A stretch of DNA of 64,000 nt from positions 19,440,246 through 19,504,245 of the forward strand of contig ML677335.1 in NCBI GenBank assembly GCA_007922305.1, read 5' to 3'. Made by a program: the position numbers and the translations under genes. This DNA comes from Dermatemys mawii (lineage: Eukaryota; Chordata; Testudines; Dermatemydidae). The notes beneath the pieces are model-generated. The model had not been told where the DNA came from. It did no database searches and was given only the letters and a program-made list of their open reading frames with translations. Each line of letters begins with the position of its first letter. Positions within the stretch are counted from its first letter, which is position 1. Positions 11,225 through 24,321 of this stretch are shown piece by piece.

Positions 11225-12490
11225 CCTTCAGGAAGAGGAGACCTGTGCCTGAACTCATTCCATGTCCTTGGACTCTGTCCTTCCTCCTCCTTTGTACTGA
11301 AGCAGAATGTGGAGATTATCTGAGTCTCTCTCAGTTTTCTCCCCTCATTTCTTGGTTTTAAGCCCTCTTTATCTATCATGCCAGTCTTGATATCAGAAGG
11401 TTAGTATGCAAATAGAGTCCATCTATTGAGAAGAGTCTTCTTTCTGTGAATACCTCCCAATAATCTAGTATCTTCAAACCTTCTTATAGCACCAGTCCTT
11501 GAGCCATCTGTTGATCTTCATTATATTGTCATGCTTTGGCCCCTCCTTCACCAGAGACCAGAAATGTTCCTTCCTCTTTTTTAAACAATTTAGCAAATCT
11601 CACACAATCATCCTTGATCCATTCCAGTGGGAATCTAGCAGTATCATTAAACCCAACATGCAGCACAGTCAGTGGATTTTTCCCCATTCCTATCAGGATC
11701 CTCATGTCCACATCTCATATCCTTGCTCGTGGCAGACTGCATACTTTTCTGTTCTCTGGATCTGGTCTGGTGCTATGCCTGTTGATTCATCTTAGGATTT
11801 CCCAATCACATAGACCTGTCTCTTCTGGGTGTCAATATGAGTCTGTCTTATGTTCTCTCTGTCTTCCAGTACATCACTCTCATTCTTCCTTGGGCTCTAG
11901 TCCCTGGCTATCATCATCATCATCTTTTCCTGTCTTCTTCAGGGGCTGGTTTCCATTATTTTCTTCTTTGCCGCCACATCATTTGTTTGTTTCTTCTCCT
12001 CATTTCCCAATAGGGAAAACTTGTTGCTCAACTCAATTTTATCACCAGTAGCTGGTCTTACTCTGTCTTGTCCTTGTGGTCATGTTCTTCCATGCATCAC
12101 CCTCCTCTTACAGCACTTTCCCCCTAAGAGCCTTCTGTTTGGCAGGTAGCTGCAAATATTGAGTTGCCTACACCACCTCTTCCTCTTCTCCTGAATTATA
12201 CCGTCAGATCCTCATCTGAATTCCACCACCATCTCTAGCTGCATCTCTAATCCTTGGATTTTCTTTGCCATGAGTTCTATGAGGTGACATTTCATACATA
12301 TATAGCTTCCATCAGATATCCACTCAAGGATAATGCACATCTTGCAGCTTCTGCATCCAACCATCTTCTTTGTCTCCTCTCCTTCCTGGTTCACTTCTAG
12401 TGCTGCCTTAATAGCCATCATTATCTTGTCTTCTGAGTCCCTACTCCTAGAGAAAAAGAAATGACGTAAATCCCCACAAACTCCCACCTA
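11225..12490 (-). mobile_element. CR1 LINE ORF1 fragment (zinc-finger and esterase parts)
   Basis: On the minus strand 12212-12487 reads a cysteine-paired, coiled-coil-like segment (CRSCKMC, SDGSYICMKCHLIEL, then MAKKIQGLEMQLE), the N-terminal type of CR1 ORF1. Further along, 11529-11711 reads VLHVGFNDTARF, the conserved block of the SGNH-esterase domain of CR1 ORF1 (family pattern HVGxNDTAR). Later sequence down to about 11225 is compatible with the ORF1 end and the ORF2 start. Frames are interrupted. ORF1 is rarely kept in 5'-truncated copies, so this is an unusual remnant. Confidence 0.75.
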
Positions 12491-15400
12491 CAAACTCCCA
12501 CAGAAATTCTGCTGTTAGCTGCTAAGTGTTCACTGATCCAACATTCACTACTGACTGGCTTTTAAACCTAGCCAAGTGAGATCAGCACTATCCTCTCATT
12601 AAGGGATATTAGCAAGCACCAAATCAAGCTGCACACCCTGAAAAATCAAGAGTGCACCATTAGAACACAAAACCACCACACTCCTTTCAGGCCAGACTCC
12701 CACAAATGCTACTGTTCGCTATTAGCTCAACTGTGAGAGTCTGGAGTGACATCAATTGCCAAAAAGCCAAAGGGTTTTTCCTGAAATAAATACTTTCTTC
12801 TCAGTTAAAACTGTCTCTTTTCCATAAATATTATATTCAAAGTCTGTTCAGTAAGTGTTCTCTGTTATAAACATCCATTCACTCTGTCTCAGTTCTCAGA
12901 TCAGTTCAGAATGTTTTGACCTTTTTCATGGTATTTATCTCTAAACCAGATGACAAGGGAGTTTAGGCATTGTTACAGGGAACCACTGCCTTGGCCCATT
13001 ATCTTTTAAGATAAATGTCAAACTTCATTCTGGTGAACTCTATGTCATCAGGCACAATGCATTTGTATAATTCCAGCAACATTTCTAAATCAAAGCTAAG
13101 TGCTGACATTATTACTTGGGGACTTTGATCTTTTTGTCAGGAATACCACCAAAGAAAAGAAGGGAAAAATACAATTTCATAAGTAACTTCTGAAAGGTTA
13201 GCTATCATAACATTGTCAGATTTTCTCATGTATGATAATTCCTCAGATCTTCCATGCAAACTGAATTCTGCCATCATTTCTTCTTGTGAAATCAAGGATA
13301 ATAGAGTGATTTTGCTCCCTCCAATAGGTCACTGAAAGTTCACAGAATTAGACACTGCAGTGGCACAACTTGCTCTACTATAAAATTTATGTCTGTGCTA
13401 CTATTACACATCCATATTTTCTGAGTTTAACTTAGCTGTAAAATTTCAGCATGGACTATAAAACGATGTTAAAAACCTCCTATCAAATGTAAGTGGCAAT
13501 TCAACTATGACCTCCCACCTGCCCCTCTGCCAAAGATAGCAAGGTATGTCCACAGGATGAGACTGGAGTCAGAAGCCTTTATAATTTAGATGATACAAAA
13601 TTTAGGTAAATCATTTCACCACAGTATTTCATGAGAAAACATTTTCATTAGCAAAGAAAACAAAATAAAAATGTTTGAAATGGTTAAATAAACAAAACAA
13701 AGACATAGCATTATTAAACAAGTGAAAAGTGAGCGAACAAACAAACACACTTCAACTGTTACACTGCTCTTCTCTTCTAGCCCAGTTAATCAGCTGGATT
13801 AATCAGGAAATAATCTCATTTCCCAGTAAGTAAACAATACCCAACAGTTCAAAGTGTTAATGGTTCTAACTGAAAGGGCCTGATCTGTATGCCTTCCTCT
13901 AGCCAAACCCCACTCCCAATGTTGATTCAATGTGAATAGGAAATATAGGGTTGCCCCTATAAATGGGAATAATACGTGATTTGTTTTTTTCTGGAAGGGA
14001 GAGGCTGTCCTCCATTGGAAAATGTAGTCAAATGGCACTTAAATAGCCAGCTTCAATGCTCTGAAGGAAGTTAATTCTAGTTCATGAATCTTATTTATAT
14101 TTTGTGATACGTTTTTCTTGTGATTAAGATTGAGGCACTCAAGAAAATGAGTGCAGGAATTAAGTGTTCCAAAGCTGCTAAGCTTTTGTTTAATACTCTT
14201 CTGGTACAAAAGTGTGTGATTTTAATAGCTGCTGCAGTGACTATGCAGACTTTCTTCGCTCTCTGTAAAATGGGTTTCTATAAAAGTAGCTTCATTAGTC
14301 CACACTAATAGATCCTTCTTTGTCCATAGATGGTGACAGTCCAATAGGTAGAAGAACCATCTTTTGTCTAAAGCAGGTCATGCTCCTAGTGTACACAGGA
14401 TTAACACTAACTGAGCTTGTTAATATCAAATATCAATAACATAGAACAAGACTAACTGGGTGGGCGTATGGATAACTGGAGTTACTCTCTCATTTTACAA
14501 GTAGGAGAAAATGATTCTCTGGTGCAGCAATAATACAGTCTAAATAGCAGTACCAGTGAATAAAATTAGGGAGATGAAAAACACCACCTTTGACTTAAAA
14601 AAAAAAGTTTACTGAATTATAGCCAATGGGCAATAAGCTGCACCCTCTGAGGCAGTAGTGTCTAACTTTTAATGTAAAACAGTGAATGGACTTTTGAGTG
14701 GCCACTCTGACATTATTTTCTGTTCAGGAATCATGCCCTATATTATGGGCTTTACTGCAAGGAATCAGGGACCACTTCTCGAAGGTATGTTTCAATGATA
14801 GCTGAGCAAATCAAGTCAGAGATGGATGCTTTGGAAGCTTTCTTCTGTTGCTCCAAAACAAAAGTGGAAATGGCCAGTTGTTTTTTTTTCTTTTGAGATA
14901 AAAATTGAAGCCTCACAGCAATTAAAATGAGTGCAAGATACTATCCTTGTCCCATTTTTGGTTGGGACAGAAGGAAAGAAAGGATACCTCTTGATTATTA
15001 AAAAGGCAGAAACGTATTATGACAATTGACAGAACCAGGCTGAAAGATCTAGCGAAGTCTGTGACTTCTCTTATCCTTCTGGCTGAGGTAACCACAAAGT
15101 ACCAAGCTGCACACGAGAAAAGCTAGAGGAATAATAGCTATGGATTCAAAAGTAGGCAGTCACATTCTTTAGAATAGCCTAATGTGCTTCTATGATGAAA
15201 CAGAATTAATGAAAATTGGCCTTTATTAGCTTGACAGTTTTCAGAAACTGCATTACTAAAGGAAGAGATCCTAAATACAGTTGTCTCACCCTTGAATATA
15301 CTAAAAGACAAATTTTATTATATAATGCACTGGATACATTTAAGAAAATTAGAATTTGAGACAAAAATTAGACACCATCAGAAGGAGATTATCAAAATTA

Positions 15401-18400
15401 TTTCATGACTTGAAAACAGTGGTGATGACTGAGTCAAGTAACTTTTGGCACCTCAGGCCAAGGTTGACTAAAAGGAGGCAGGGACAGGTTGCTGCGATGG
15501 TCATGGTGACTTGATTTCTGAAATAATAGGATGTCTGTGCAAGGAAGGGGCCAAGACCCAGTTACAGTCAAAGTCCACAAATTCCACAAAACAGTTCCTC
15601 TGCAATCAAAGAGAAGCTATAGAAAAATCAGTTTAATCTCATATCTTCATTTTCTGAGGAATAAGGAGGAAAAGATGGAGTATTTCAAAAGATTGTGATT
15701 CCAAAGAATAGAGAATGTATCTATCCCTCCATTTGCTGCACAAACAAGGTACTTTGAAGTTGGGAATTGGGATGTGGGGTCTTCTTTTGGACATTTTGCA
15801 AATCTGAATACATACTTGTAGGCTGAAGATTTATTCTGATGATATATGGTGGAACAGTTGAGCTGATCTGCTGTCATGAATTCCCTGGTTATGCTGATTT
15901 TCTTTGAGGCCTACAGGACTTTTTGGTTAATTTTAGGATTGTTACTGTTCACTGCACACTTGTCTCCCACTGAATGTTGAGGTAAATCACTGTTGCAGCA
16001 TTAGCTGAATGGACTAGAATGGGATTCGGCAAAATCTAATGTTTGAATGGTCCATTTTACTATGAAGGTTATTCTTTCTGTAGAATAACTTGCCCTCCAC
16101 AGACATCTAGGTCATATAGCTTCCTCATCTGAACAGTCTGGTTTCTGTCACTGTACTGGTCTAATCAGGATCTGATAGTATAATTCACCTAAGGACGAAA
16201 ATGGATTGAATACATGCGACCAGACATTTCCTCAGATTTTACTTAGAAAGTGAAGCTTTCTGTCCCATTGCATAAATAGAGAGGACAGGTGGTATCTGTT
16301 GCATAGCAAACTCTAGTCACTATAGTGAAAAAAGTTGTTAACCCAAGGAGCAAAAAGGGACTTGCCTGGTAGATAGACTAGGCTGAGAGCTGGTTGTTAG
16401 AGAGTATTTTCTGAAGCCTCTTTTAAGGTAAATGCGAGTAGTTCTCTTGAGTTATGAAGTGAGCTCTCAGAACCTAACAGGGTTTCAGCACACACTGGAG
16501 AATTTATGATAGGCCTTCTAAAGAGATTCAGCTTTTACTAGTCAATCATCTAAATAAGTCATAATATTAACCTCTTTTTAGTGATGGGCAATGAAAGAGA
16601 CTTGGAATCCTTAAAAAATCCATAAGCCTGAAACTTAGGTGTTTCTGAAGAGAACCATAATAGGTATATGGTGAAACACATCTTGTAGATACATGAAAGC
16701 TAAATATTCTGCCTGCTGTACAGCTGATATTACAAAGACAACAATTACATTTTAAACTTCTTGTACTCTAGAAAGAAGTTTAGTCATTTGAGATCTAAGA
16801 ATGAAGACTTCTGATTACTTCAGCTCTAAAAACAAACAACAGAGAAAAGGCCTTTATGTGGTTGATCTGTAGGACAGGAAGGGTAGCACAGATATAGAAG
16901 GGTTTTGGATCAGTCATTTACAACACTTTTATTTAAAGAGCCAAGAAATAAGGTGAAAACATTTTTGAGTTTGAGGGAAATGATGCAAATTCTAACCACC
17001 ATTTGAACCTACAGACAGAGTCCATTTCTCTGCTATTATGTTTTCTCATTCTGAGAAAATGGGTAATTCTCTTCTTCCCTCAAAAGAATTAATTGGAGGG
17101 GCAAGCCAAGGAAGACAGAATTTGATTTTTTGGGATGGAGACGTCCTGAGTGTTGTCTTTGCCTTTGTGACATTGATTACAGCATCCTGAGCCAGGAAAA
17201 TTGAGCTGAATGAGATTGAGTTTGGGAATCTTTCTGTACTAGGGAGTAAAATACACACTTCAGTCAGAAAAATCTATTGCTTTATGACCTGTCTCCCAGA
17301 ATGGTGAGGACAGAAGACTTGTTTTCTGACCATTGGTGGCGCACAGATAATAGCAATAGAGTGTTTTGTGTGCCCCCACTTGACTGCCCATTTTTATGTA
17401 TAGACAAATCTTGAAAATGCCCAAAGTAGAACTGGCTAGAATGTCACAATCCAATTTTTCATGAATGTGTTTTGAAATGATTTTATATGAAGAGAAGCCT
17501 TCTCAATGTGCCTCAATCAAACAATAAATATTCTGATGGGAAAAAAAGATGTATGTAAAGATGCTGCCAACCCCTTTCCTCTCTATTTAAGATTGTTTCC
17601 ATTTTGCTGGTTTAATAATAAAAATCCACACCTTCTGAGGAAATTAAGTTATTAGTATATTCTGCAATTATGGAATGGATAAGAAAAAGGATCCCAGATA
17701 TTCTTTTAAAGGAATTTACATATTGTATTAAATACTAATGAAGAAATATCTGCTATCAGGTCTTCTCCCTTTATCCTTTCTTTAAAACTGGAAACACATG
17801 GAATTTTTTGAGGGTCAGAAAAAAACCAACCCCTCCTTTTTTAATGATAGTTGGGAATATAGAATTCTCAGAAAAATTTAAGATCACCAGAACTGCTATG
17901 ATTAAATGTCCCGTGTCCTCTCTGCTAAACTCCTTTAGGCTTGTGTCCTCTGGTTCCGTGTTTGACTTTAAAAAAGAAAGATGATGCCTACTCTTGTTAC
18001 AAAACCTTAGAGAAAATATGCTTTAATTTCCTTTTCACCTTTAAGGCATGTCAGAAGAGGAAGGCCTGTCAGGCTTCTTAGCACTAGAGAAGGACACTTG
18101 CTTGATGGGCAGAAATAGCTCTTGCTCATATGTTTAAAGGGGGATTGACCTCTGTAGAAGAGGGTTGAGACAGGGCAACAATGATTGACTTCTCTGAAAT
18201 CCTTGTTGAGGTCTGAATCCCAGAAAAGATAACAGAATCAGAGCAGGGATGTTCTAAGATCAAATAGGACTCCCATCATGGTGGCAATGGATCTGGAAAA
18301 AGTAAACATGTACAATTTTACTTTTGCTGACTCTGGAGAAGTGTATTCAGAGCCTGCACATTTGTAAGAAGTGGAAGGGTTCCTACATCACAGGATTTTG

Positions 18401-19540
18401 AAGCTGACTGGGTCTTGCTGAACCAATGCATCACAAGAACACAGAATCTTCTCTCCCTGGCCACTGTGACAGAGCAATTGGTATCAATCCTGTTATATTT
18501 CTATTTTTCCCCATTTTCAGTCATGTTTTGGAAAAAAAATACTCCCCTGAGGAGAGCTGCACATCAGCTCCTCACTGAGATGAAGTAAAAACTTGATCAT
18601 GTGTGCATTAGCAGCAGTGAACTCCTGTGCTTTGAAAAATGCTACAACAGTTCTTTCAGGCGACTTCTTGATATATTTCCCTAATTTTGTTCTGTGTCTG
18701 CATATTCAGTGAAATCTTAGCACTTTGGATTAGTTGGATGGTTGGATTAGATCTGCCTGTGGTGTTGACAAATCTAGTCAAATGGAAAACAGTACCTTCA
18801 GTGGAAAACATTACACCTGTTAATGGCAAAGAAAAGAAGAAAGAAAATCCTGCTTGTCATGAAGTATCATTTTTATACAGTAGAAATTTTCACACTGAAC
18901 AGTATTATTACTAGTCCAGGGAAAACATGCCATGCTACATCTATATCACTTTCAACCGCCTGAAATTCTGATCTTCATATATCTTGTGAGAAAAAAAAAA
19001 TCCCTGATAGACTGGAACTGAACTTCACATTTCTCACAAGTGGACCCATATTTAAAAATGAGCTATGAGGGCATATTCTATTACTCTAAGGCAGACTAAA
19101 ATATTCTAGTATTTTCCCTTTTTTGAAGCTATTAAAAGACTGAACAACCTGTTTAATGTGCCCAAAGGTAATAACTGGGAACCAATAACAACTGCTTTCA
19201 GTTAGCATTTTATTTTCTGCTATAGCATCACCTCATTATTAGCTATGATAGTCTAGTTGTGAGGAGGAACTGGTATTTATTAAGAAAATCCAAAATAATT
19301 TAAAGTTTTACCTTCTAAAAATATAAGTAATCACAGAAGATAGGTTTGATAAAAATACCAAAATAATTTAATAATCTCTGTCTGATGCTCAGTTCACATC
19401 TGGACTTCACAGTTTTGTGATGCTAACTCTGATCCATTAATTAAGAAACTATAGATTTTCTATTCCCTATTTTAGGGAGATTGAAACTTTATGTTGCTTT
19501 ATCTATTTTATGAGTATGGTGCATGCCTCTGTGTGTGTGC
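12491..19540. other. Long intronic stretch, nothing recognised
   Basis: About 7 kb of AT-rich sequence with only short open frames (for example 13799-14038, 15647-15877, 17260-17454, 18687-18914). None shows a recognised domain or splice-flanked cadherin sequence. Old decayed repeats may be present but I cannot assign them. Confidence 0.5.
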
Positions 19541-19544
19541 TTAT

Positions 19545-21036
19545 GATCGGTTACTTCTATGGAGGTAGACCTTAACAGATTGTTAGAGGAACTAATCACA
19601 GAAAGGTTAAACAATGGCCTACTTATTGTGCCAATATTTTTAAAGGGTAAACAGAATGGTCTTCGTAATTATAGGCCTGACAGTTTGACATTGATCCCAG
19701 GCAAGATGATGGAACTGCTGATACATGATTTCACTAATAAAGAATTAAAGGAAGGTAATATAATTAATGCCAATCAACATGACTTTATGGAAAATAGATC
19801 CTGTCAAAATAACTTGATATCTCTTTTGGATGAGAGTACAAAGTTTGATAGAGGTAATTGTGTTGATGTAATATACTTAAACTTCTGTAAGGCATTTGAT
19901 TTAGAACCACATGTTTTGATTAAAAAACTAGAACCTCATAATACTAACATGACATACATTAAATGGATTAAAAACTGGCTAACCGAGAGGCCTCAAAATG
20001 GAAATGGAAAATCCTCACTGAGTAGATGTGTTTTTACTGGGTTTCCACAGGGTCAGTTCTTGTCCCAACACTATTTAAGATTTTATCAATGACCTTGAAG
20101 AAAACACAAAATAATCACTGATAAAGTTTGCAGATGAAAACAATTAGGGGAACAGTAAATAATGAAGTGGATAGGTCACTGACAGAGAACAATCTGAACT
20201 GGTTGAAAAATTGGGTGCAGTCAAACAATATCCATTTTAATATGGGTAACTGTAAATATATACATCTAGGAACAAAGAATGTAGGTCACACTTACAGGAT
20301 GCGGGACTCTATCCTAGGAAGCAGTGACTCTGAAAAAGATTTAGTGTGTGTGTGGAGGGCCGGGGGCAGGGGGAGGGTGGATAATCAGCTGAACGTTGGC
20401 TCTTAGTGTGATACTGTGACCAAAAGGGCTAATGTGATCTTGGGATATATAAACCAAGGAATCTTGAGTACGGACTGGAGAGGTTATGTGACTTCTGTAT
20501 TTAGCACTGGTTCAACCATTGTTGGAATATTGTTTCCAGTTCTGGTGACTGTAGTTCAAAAAGGATATTGATAAATAGGAGAGGATTCAGAGAAGTGCCA
20601 CAAGAATGATGAAAGCATTAGAAAACATGCCTTATAGTGACAGGAATGTGATCTATTTAAATTAACTAGAGAAGGTTAAGGGGTCACTTGATTAAAGTCT
20701 TTAAGTAACTACATGGGGAACAAATAATTAATAATGGGCTCTTCTCTGTAGCTGAGAAAGGTATAACACAATCCAATGGATGGAAATTGAAGTTAGACAA
20801 AAACAGAGTCGAAATAAGGTATACATTTTCAACAGTAAGGATAATTAATCATTTACCAAGAGTTGTGGTGGATTCTCCACCACTGGCAATTTTTAAATTA
20901 AGATTGAATGTTTTCCTAAGAGAGATGGTGTAGAAATTATTTTGGGGAAATTCTACATCCTATATTATATACAGGATGTCAGACCAGGTGATCACAACAG
21001 TCCCTTCTAGTCTTGGAATCTATTAATCTATTAACA
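19545..21036 (+). mobile_element. CR1 LINE copy, reverse transcriptase to 3' end
   Basis: A 177-codon frame at 19559-20092 carries CR1 reverse transcriptase blocks: FLKGKQNGLRNYRP, an eroded palm start DVIYLNFCKAFD, and the FTGFPQGQ block where active copies have a VPQGS-type motif. A second frame at 20128-20406 continues with LNWLKNWVQSNNIHFNMGNC and EKDLV. The rest down to 21036 is the eroded C-terminus and 3' end, closing in an imperfect atctattaatctatta octamer tail, as CR1 elements do. It is 5'-truncated and has several stops and frameshifts. Confidence 0.88.
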
Positions 21037-21039
21037 CTA

Positions 21040-21335
21040 AGGGTATGTCTACACTGCAGAAAACCCCTTGCTGCAGTGAATCTCAGAGCCTAGGTCAACT
21101 CACTTTGACACACGTGGTTTGTGCTAACAGGGTTTAAAATAGCAGTGTAGATGTTCCCGCTTGGGCTGGATCCCAAGTTCTGAGATCCTCCTCCCTTGCT
21201 GGGTCTCAGAGCCCAGGCTCCAATCTGAGTGGGAGCATTTACATTTTTATTCTTAGCTCCATAGTGCAAGACCAAGTCACTGGACCAAGGCTCTGAAACT
21301 CACTGCTGTGGTGATTTTGTTTTGTAAATATACCC
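21040..21335. mobile_element. MITE with gtctacact-type termini
   Basis: It begins gggtatgtctacactgcag directly after the CR1 tail and ends near 21335 with an eroded gtaaatataccc. The middle (gagcccaggctcc) matches the 36411-36660 element in inverted or related form, so both belong to one non-autonomous DNA transposon group. Confidence 0.7.
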
Positions 21336-21947
21336 AATAATACTAATAAATAAATAATACTAGAGGACTTTGTGGCCTAGAAAGGGGTGGGGATTTAGTC
21401 AGGGATCAGAGACTGCCTTGGGTGCTAATGGAAAGCTGACAAGCTGGACAACACACAGAGAGGGAGAAACTACAGCAGGGATAATCTGTTTCTTCCTGCC
21501 AGAGATTGATAATACTCATGTGTGAAGGCTTTTTATTGTTTTTCCTCTTTGCTCTATGGAGTTTGTACTTTAGGAGTGAATCAATTATGCTTTGTTTTGA
21601 AGACAGTATTTCAGTGTCACTGAAAATGTACGGTGTCCATAGGGAAACAGGCGACAGACCCCAAAAGCTAAGCAATTCACAGTTAATTCAAGTGCTACAC
21701 TCCAATAATTTTCACATATGCAGCAATGGCCATGTCCAGACTCAGTTCCCTAGGACAGCAAAGCCTGGAGTGGCAGATTTAAAGGGAAAAGCTGCAATCT
21801 GGGGTGGGGAGTTGGAGCTGGAGGAAAAGCAGCATGCAGGGCAGGAGAAACAATATTGGAATAAGAAAAGAATATGCCAGCAGCAAATCCAATCAGAAAG
21901 TGGGGACAGACACCATACCTAGCTCCTCAAGAACCCTAGATTCTAAA
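21336..21947. other. Intron, nothing recognised
   Basis: A 138-codon open frame at 21506-21922 shows no known domain. Confidence 0.4.
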
Positions 21948-22089
21948 AGTGACAAAGAGTCCTGTGGCACCTTAAAGACTAACTAAAATTTTTAGAGCAT
22001 AAGCTTTCGTGGGTTAATACCCACTTCGTCGGATGCAGGACTCTTTGTCATTTCTGCAATTCCAGACTAACACGGCTACTCCTCTGATT
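21948..22089 (-). mobile_element. Short Penelope-like insertion with 12-bp target duplication
   Basis: The 142-bp insertion is flanked by ctagattctaaa at 21936-21947 and 22090-22101. Its left part is an inverted terminal region (tgtggcaccttaaagactaa, ataagctttcgtgggttaat, cacttcgtcggatgca). Its right part is the tail in direct orientation (ggactctttgtcatttctgc, ccagactaacacggctac). The strand given is that of the terminal-repeat core. Confidence 0.85.
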
Positions 22090-22239
22090 CTAGATTCTAA
22101 AGGCACTGAACCCTTTTTATGGTGGCATGTACAGGAGATAACCTCATGCACCCCTCGCCAGGGTATAAAGAACAGAGTAGATGGCGAGGCACTGCTCAGT
22201 GAGTGAAGACACACCTTCACTCTTAAGGCATATACTCTA

Positions 22240-22580
22240 TCCCTTGGGGGTCTCTGAGCAGGTTTCAGAGGGTCTGCCAAGCAAGACCAGTGTTAGATTT
22301 GCTATGGCCTAGGTCAGAAAGCCAAAGCCCCACCACATGGGAATGAAGCCTGGAGCAGGGGGACCCTGAGCCCTGCTGCTCAGGCAGAAGCAGAAGCCTG
22401 AGAAACTTAGATTCACAGGGCCCCCCGGCATGGGGCCCCACCAATTGTCCTGATTACTACCCCGTAATGCCAGAAATATGCAAAAAAGCCATTGCTGCGA
22501 CACAGGTGCGCCATGGAGTTTTTATAGCATGTCAGGGGGACCTCAGAAAGAAAAAGATTGAGAACCAGGGGCCTGCACAG
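22240..22580 (+). repeat. Interspersed repeat A, copy 1
   Basis: It shares long similarity with 32790-33105: gtctgccaagca, the ttagatttgctatggcc type block, cagaaagccaaagcc, ccaccacatggg and gaagcctgag, ending in a tttttatagca block. The terminus near 22565 reads gattgagaaccaggggcc. This is consistent with a non-autonomous hAT-like element whose end is gttgagaacc, but the family assignment is tentative. Confidence 0.65.
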
Positions 22581-24208
22581 CTCTCTACATGCAAAGCAGT
22601 GGTTCTCCCATCTACACAGCTCTTTTTACCAGCGTAGTGTCCACCGCCTCACTGCTGCTGGAGCCTTTCTCCTCTGCCTTGCCATTTCTGGATCCTTTTG
22701 CTGCTTTCTGTAGCTACACATTGCAATGTGGACGCAGCTGGCTTTTCACTGAGGAGTGTAACCACACATACCTTACAGGCCACCACCAGAGGTGTGCAGT
22801 GTACATGTACCTTAAATTGTTACCATGTATTTTCACTGCTTTTGAGATGAGGTGGTTGAATTGAACTGTGTGGCTGCTGGGGACATGGAATTATTAAAAT
22901 CAAGGTCCTGGATGCCTTCCCCTGTATGGTCAGGAAGGCCTATGGAAATTATGAGCAATGTAAACAGATTACTGACATAATTTAAACTGACACCTGAAGC
23001 ATACAGGGGGAAATTTCAGTGGGGAGCAGCAGCCCCAAATCAACCTGGTCTTCAGACAAGGGAAAATCTCAGGCTAACCTCCTAAGAATTCTAGTTTCAA
23101 TTTTATACTGAGTTCACCTGTTTTGGGTTTCAGTGGCACAGGCTTGCATAGCTCTTATAAAATGTAAATTTATAAATAAAACAGAATGCTGGATTAATCA
23201 AGGACTGGAAAAAGGTGATAGAAAACTAACCGAGGTCTGCCCACAATCCCATAATCTTTCCATAATCATTGAATGTTTGTATTAAAATGATAATCAGTGT
23301 AATAGTTAACAATGCTCACAATATAATTATCATTAGGCTTCAGAGCCAGTGGACATTGAGGAGGCCCTTGCTTTTATACACCCTTCTTAGATTCTACGAC
23401 AGTACTTCCTCCAAAGATTTTATCCACAAATATAAAAGCTACAACCTATCCTCTTCATCATAAAGGTAAATACTAAAATATGCCTACCTCTACTATCGAG
23501 GTTTTTTAGATTCAGAATAAATATCCATCCATTTGAAATTAACATGAAAGAATGAAAACAGTACTAATGTTTACACAAAGATCTAGCTTCTGTTATAGTT
23601 TATATTCCATCTGATTACACTTTGTAAATTTAGTGAGATTTTTTTAAATTAAAAGATTAAAAGAGAGAAGAAATAAGATCTCTAAAAGGAAAAAAACTCT
23701 GCTTAAACCACTAATTTTAAATTTCATACTATTCCTTTGAATTTAAAATCTACATCCTCAAAATGTAAGCTTTCCTCATCAACCCCACCTTGTAACCTGG
23801 CTCATTTCTATGTTTTGGGTATTACCATAATACAAAAAACCAATAATAATTGTAATAATAATTTAAAGGTTCATAGGCTAGCATATTCATTATATACTCT
23901 AACAACTTAATAAAACCTGAAATTAGTAAATAAAAAATACCTATGACCTCAGACTGATTAATTCACTACATTTCATTTTGGAGAAGACATTTACAGCTAG
24001 CTTATAAATCTCTAGAAATATAGGCCTCATAATGAAATTTTCTGTAAACATGCATCCCTCATTTTCAAAGAGGTATAAACTAGCTGTAAATATCTGTACC
24101 ATATTCAAAGGTTGCAAATTAAGCAGTCCAAAGTCACAAGTATTTGTTGTTTACTAATTAGCACATTTTTGTAATAATTTACAGTGATGGAAACAAAACA
24201 CACTATAC
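22581..24208. other. Intron, nothing recognised
   Basis: AT-rich intron leading to the PCDH15 exon at 24209. No repeat was assigned. Confidence 0.5.
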
Positions 24209-24321
24209 CTGTATTCATCCTGGGTAAATCGTGGAATTACTGAGGGTTGCAATACAGCAATTTCTACACTGGTGGTATTGAACTTCACAGGATCACCATC
24301 ATCATATGCTATGACTACTAG
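24209..24321 (-). CDS. PCDH15: PCDH15 exon: end of EC9 and EC9-EC10 linker
   Basis: This 113-nt exon starts in phase 0 and ends with two bases (AG) of a split arginine codon. The acceptor is tttgtttgtag and the donor gtatag. The peptide begins [11 protein letters not shown], the last strand and DxG turn of EC9, then passes through [14 protein letters not shown] to TQDEY. At the domain boundary most cadherins have DxNDNxPxF; here the sequence is LQPSVIPRF. The proline-x-phenylalanine of the next repeat is kept but all acidic calcium ligands are absent. This fits the known calcium-free, bent EC9-EC10 junction of protocadherin-15. Because the full exon uses a rare boundary motif, it is a useful landmark for the gene. 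Confidence 0.95.

Noticed and set aside
11536..12051. 171-codon open frame on the plus strand
   Set aside because: It is antisense to the CR1 ORF1 remnant, whose minus-strand motifs explain the region.
21506..21922. 138-codon frame on the plus strand
   Set aside because: No recognisable domain. It ends just before a PLE insertion and is probably chance.
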